Origin: Terriglobia bacterium
GTDB lineage: Bacteria; Acidobacteriota; Terriglobia; Terriglobales; Acidobacteriaceae
DNA: 64,000 nucleotides
Reading direction: 5' to 3'
NCBI GenBank assembly: GCA_020072585.1
Contig: JAIQGL010000011.1
Span: 124,001-188,000, forward strand
The position numbers and the translations under genes were made by a program. Under the pieces are notes generated by a model that saw only the letters and a list, made by a program, of their open reading frames with translations, had not been told where the DNA came from and made no database searches. Shown here piece by piece: positions 61,789-64,000 of the stretch (its first letter is position 1; each line of letters begins with the position of its first letter).

Positions 61789-63456
61789 TTGAGGATGCTT
61801 CGAATGCATACATTTAATTCAGACCTTGTCGGACCGACCGAAATTCAAACACGGTTTTTGTTTCCTTTCTTTTTCCGAAGGAACCATGTCAGGGAAGTGT
61901 GTGCGGTGCTCGAGCAAGTCACTATCGTTGGCAAAGACAACAAATCGCTGGTCTTATGGGAGTGTTCTGAACCGCACGACCTGTATAAGGAAGAACTTCT
62001 TGAACACGTCGTTAAGATGCTCTTCCTGAGCCCCGAGAAGGCGGAATGCGGTTACCTGAAACTGTCTCCGTCAATTAGTAACATGTGGTTCAACAAGTTG
62101 GAAGTTGTATTGCCGGCTCGGAGGCTTCAAGGGAAGAGTTCCGAACGACGACTTCCCATCCGTTTGTTGTCGGAAAGAATCGAGCTGTTTTTCTCTAAGT
62201 ACGGTGTTGGCGTATTATCCGTAGCGCTCGCTCTGGATCGGGAACCTGTCAGTCTTGATGAGGCATTGGAATTCAACTATAGGCTTTCTCAGGCCAGGGA
62301 GCACACTGCTGCGAAGCTACGCACTCCTCATCCTTCCGACAATCCTGAGAAATGGTCTGCCCTACCTGAGCATATCAAGGCACAAGTTCCGGAACCTCCT
62401 GCAACGAATGCGCCGCTTTTGGAGCAGCTCGGGCGGGTCGGTGGTGAGTTCACTCTCTTCGGGTTGGCCCACGAACTTCTGCGGCCTCTTGAGAAGCTGG
62501 GTTTCCGTTCAGCGCAAGAAGAACTCTCTCCCTACACGGTGGCGAGGTTTGGCGAGAAGGTCGATCTGCAGAATGCCGAGGCTTGTGCCGACATGGCGGC
62601 TTTTCTGTCAGCACTCGCCCAAGTGGAGGAACCCGGCCACGCAGGTGCGGCACGCGGTGAAATCGGCGTGACCAATGAAATGTTGAATCGGCGGCACTGG
62701 GTGGGCGTTGGCCTTCTTGGTGCAGCGCATATTGTTGCGGATCAAGTGCCTCTGAGCCACCCTTTCAATACTGCTCGTGTACCTCGCGTCGTGCTGAAGT
62801 ATTTCATTCCTTATTTGTTGGCGTTGCTGCAGCGACTTACTCTCCACCGGATTATTGATGAGGCCAGCATCTTGGTGATGTCAAAAGAGGATGATGCAGG
62901 GCGCGCTCTCAGCGACCTCCGGAACCACTTGTTGGAGTTCGCTTTGGTGGGTCATTTTACAGAGGTCAGTACCAGGGAAGCTCTTCACCGGTATTATCGA
63001 ATGTGCCAGCAGGGCCTGGATGTCCGAAATGCTTTGAGCGACGCTCGCCAGGCTATAGCCGATCTCGATGCACGACATTCTGCGGAGAACCAGGCTCAGA
63101 TCGCACAGGAAACTTCGCGAAGCGTGGCTGCAACACGCGACTTACAACAAGACATGGCGAAAAACGTTGAGGCAACCAGGAAGCTCCACGAGCAGATGGC
63201 CCAACACTTAGATGTGGTTGCGCGTGTTCAGCTTATGGTCGAGTGGCTAGAGGTCTTCGTGGTTTCCGTTGCGGCTGCCGATCTGTGGCATTTGTTCTCC
63301 TATGAAAATAAAGGGTGGTTTCCGACATGGGCGGCCAAGTTTTTCAGGGACCGTGACTCATTTGTTTCATGGGGTGTCGTCTTAGCCGCTTTGTTTGCTG
63401 GAGCTATTACACTCTCTTTTATCCAACCCTGGCGTCACAGGAAGCATGGGTCCTAG
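61789..63456 (+). CDS. Coiled-coil membrane-anchored hypothetical protein
   Basis: A 555-residue protein of no known family. A mixed soluble region (1-~400) precedes a heptad-rich coiled coil (ARHSAENQAQIAQETSRSVA through KLHEQMAQHLDVVARV, ~420-480). Two hydrophobic helices follow (~480-505 and ~525-545), and the protein ends in basic residues. It is probably an inner-membrane protein with a large cytoplasmic head, similar in layout to stress or signalling sensors. Function unknown. Confidence 0.65.
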   Translation: MRMLRMHTFNSDLVGPTEIQTRFLFPFFFRRNHVREVCAVLEQVTIVGKDNKSLVLWECSEPHDLYKEELLEHVVKMLFLSPEKAECGYLKLSPSISNMWFNKLEVVLPARRLQGKSSERRLPIRLLSERIELFFSKYGVGVLSVALALDREPVSLDEALEFNYRLSQAREHTAAKLRTPHPSDNPEKWSALPEHIKAQVPEPPATNAPLLEQLGRVGGEFTLFGLAHELLRPLEKLGFRSAQEELSPYTVARFGEKVDLQNAEACADMAAFLSALAQVEEPGHAGAARGEIGVTNEMLNRRHWVGVGLLGAAHIVADQVPLSHPFNTARVPRVVLKYFIPYLLALLQRLTLHRIIDEASILVMSKEDDAGRALSDLRNHLLEFALVGHFTEVSTREALHRYYRMCQQGLDVRNALSDARQAIADLDARHSAENQAQIAQETSRSVAATRDLQQDMAKNVEATRKLHEQMAQHLDVVARVQLMVEWLEVFVVSVAAADLWHLFSYENKGWFPTWAAKFFRDRDSFVSWGVVLAALFAGAITLSFIQPWRHRKHGS

Positions 63457-63646
63457 CCACAGAGTGGAAACGACGCATATGTGGGCGTCGATCGAGATAG
63501 TTTCAACACTTGAGACCGTTCAAAGAGCGACTCGTGATGTGGTAGTGCCACAAAATGGCTCGGGGCCAAGTGATTCCATCGCCACCGCTTTATTCCTCGT
63601 GTCCGTCCCGCGGCTGCATTCCGCCTGCGAAGCCATACTCCCAAAC

Positions 63647-64000
63647 CTATTGGCCTAGTGTGAAGTTGAGATTAATCTCCGTCCTCATCTCGATCACCTT
63701 GCCATCTAACCGGCCAGGCTGATATATCCACTCTTTTACGGCTTGTATTGCGGCCTCAGTCAGGAGAGGATTTCCAGAGATCACGTGAATGTCGCGAAGG
63801 CGGCCATCGGAGTCGATGAGTGCGTCCAGGCGCACGATTCCTTGCACATGCGCTTGCTTGGCGAACGAAGGATATCTGGGAGACGTGCTTTTCAACAAAC
63901 GCGGTTGCTCCACATTTCCACCTACCCGTGGAGCCGCTCTGGAGTCATCACCAAAACGATGCCAACCTTGATCTGACGGCGGAGCTTCATGGTCGGCCGG
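63647..64000 (-). CDS. TonB C-terminal domain protein, cut by window end
   Basis: The frame is open from 63,647 to the window end, so the 5' part lies outside; GTG 63,913 is only an internal candidate. The visible C-terminus is a TonB fold: KSTSPRYPSFAKQAHVQGIV, VRLDALIDSDGRLRDIHVIS and AAIQAVKEWIYQPGRLDGK. TonB C-terminal domains link inner-membrane energy to outer-membrane receptors, and Acidobacteria carry many such periplasmic proteins. An N-terminal anchor cannot be seen. Confidence 0.85.
   Translation of the reverse strand, partial: PADHEAPPSDQGWHRFGDDSRAAPRVGGNVEQPRLLKSTSPRYPSFAKQAHVQGIVRLDALIDSDGRLRDIHVISGNPLLTEAAIQAVKEWIYQPGRLDGKVIEMRTEINLNFTLGQ

Overview
The window most resembles a chromosomal segment of a soil bacterium, probably Acidobacteriota. 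This is inferred from mid-range GC, a split sigma/anti-sigma-like pair, a PEGA/HEAT Ser/Thr kinase, a TonB C-terminal protein and the overall gene style; no rRNA or marker gene settles the taxonomy. It is dominated by accessory DNA.

Region 1 (1-23.5 kb) is a mosaic of plasmid, ICE and defence remnants. It starts with the end of a PRTRC cassette (protein B, ThiF-like). Next come an AlbA_2-domain protein, a sigma-like/zinc-binding pair and a two-gene radical-SAM/small-peptide (RiPP-like) unit. A strict 8-bp-period degenerate repeat tract and a decayed plasmid repA abutting a hipA fragment follow. A type I restriction locus (hsdS, a truncated ATPase and an orphan tail, hsdM, no hsdR) is followed by a large RecD-like helicase with a nuclease-like tail. 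The region ends with a RES-domain protein, a tyrosine recombinase, an AlbA_2-GNAT fusion, a PD-(D/E)XK-like nuclease and dinB.

Region 2 (23.5-29.1 kb) is a tRNA array of 26 tRNA genes plus one decayed copy, in two blocks. Each block is preceded by a similar leader hairpin. The blocks are separated by an unknown 443-codon gene bracketed by a 25-bp direct repeat that includes the tRNA-Arg 3' end. The second block ends with rtcB (RNA ligase), which lies between tRNA-Pro(CGG) and a degenerate copy of it. Such arrays are known from phages, plasmids and ICEs; a ligase beside them suggests tRNA repair.

Region 3 (30.3-55.8 kb) is an unusual biosynthetic island. A mainly minus-strand operon starts with a specialised NusG paralog. 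It encodes a SnoaL-like protein, a phosphodiesterase/phosphatase-superfamily enzyme, a DegT-type aminotransferase, a split transketolase, two radical SAM proteins (SPASM type and B12-binding type), a PLP-decarboxylase fold lacking its lysine, a TldD-type protease with a partner, a beta-sandwich protein, a BtrH-like acyltransferase, a P450, a GNAT, a sulfotransferase, an exported protein, an antiporter, a DUF3050 protein and PAPS-supplying CysD/CysNC. Three LuxR/receiver-type regulators lie upstream on the other strand. There is no NRPS, PKS, terpene or evident RiPP precursor, so the product is probably sulfated but otherwise unknown. Similar ~85-bp sequences, transposase debris and a tRNA 3'-end fragment mark the edges.

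Region 4 (57-64 kb) holds an IS3 remnant, a large kinase with HEAT repeats, a family-2 glycosyltransferase, a coiled-coil membrane protein and a TonB-domain protein cut by the window end.
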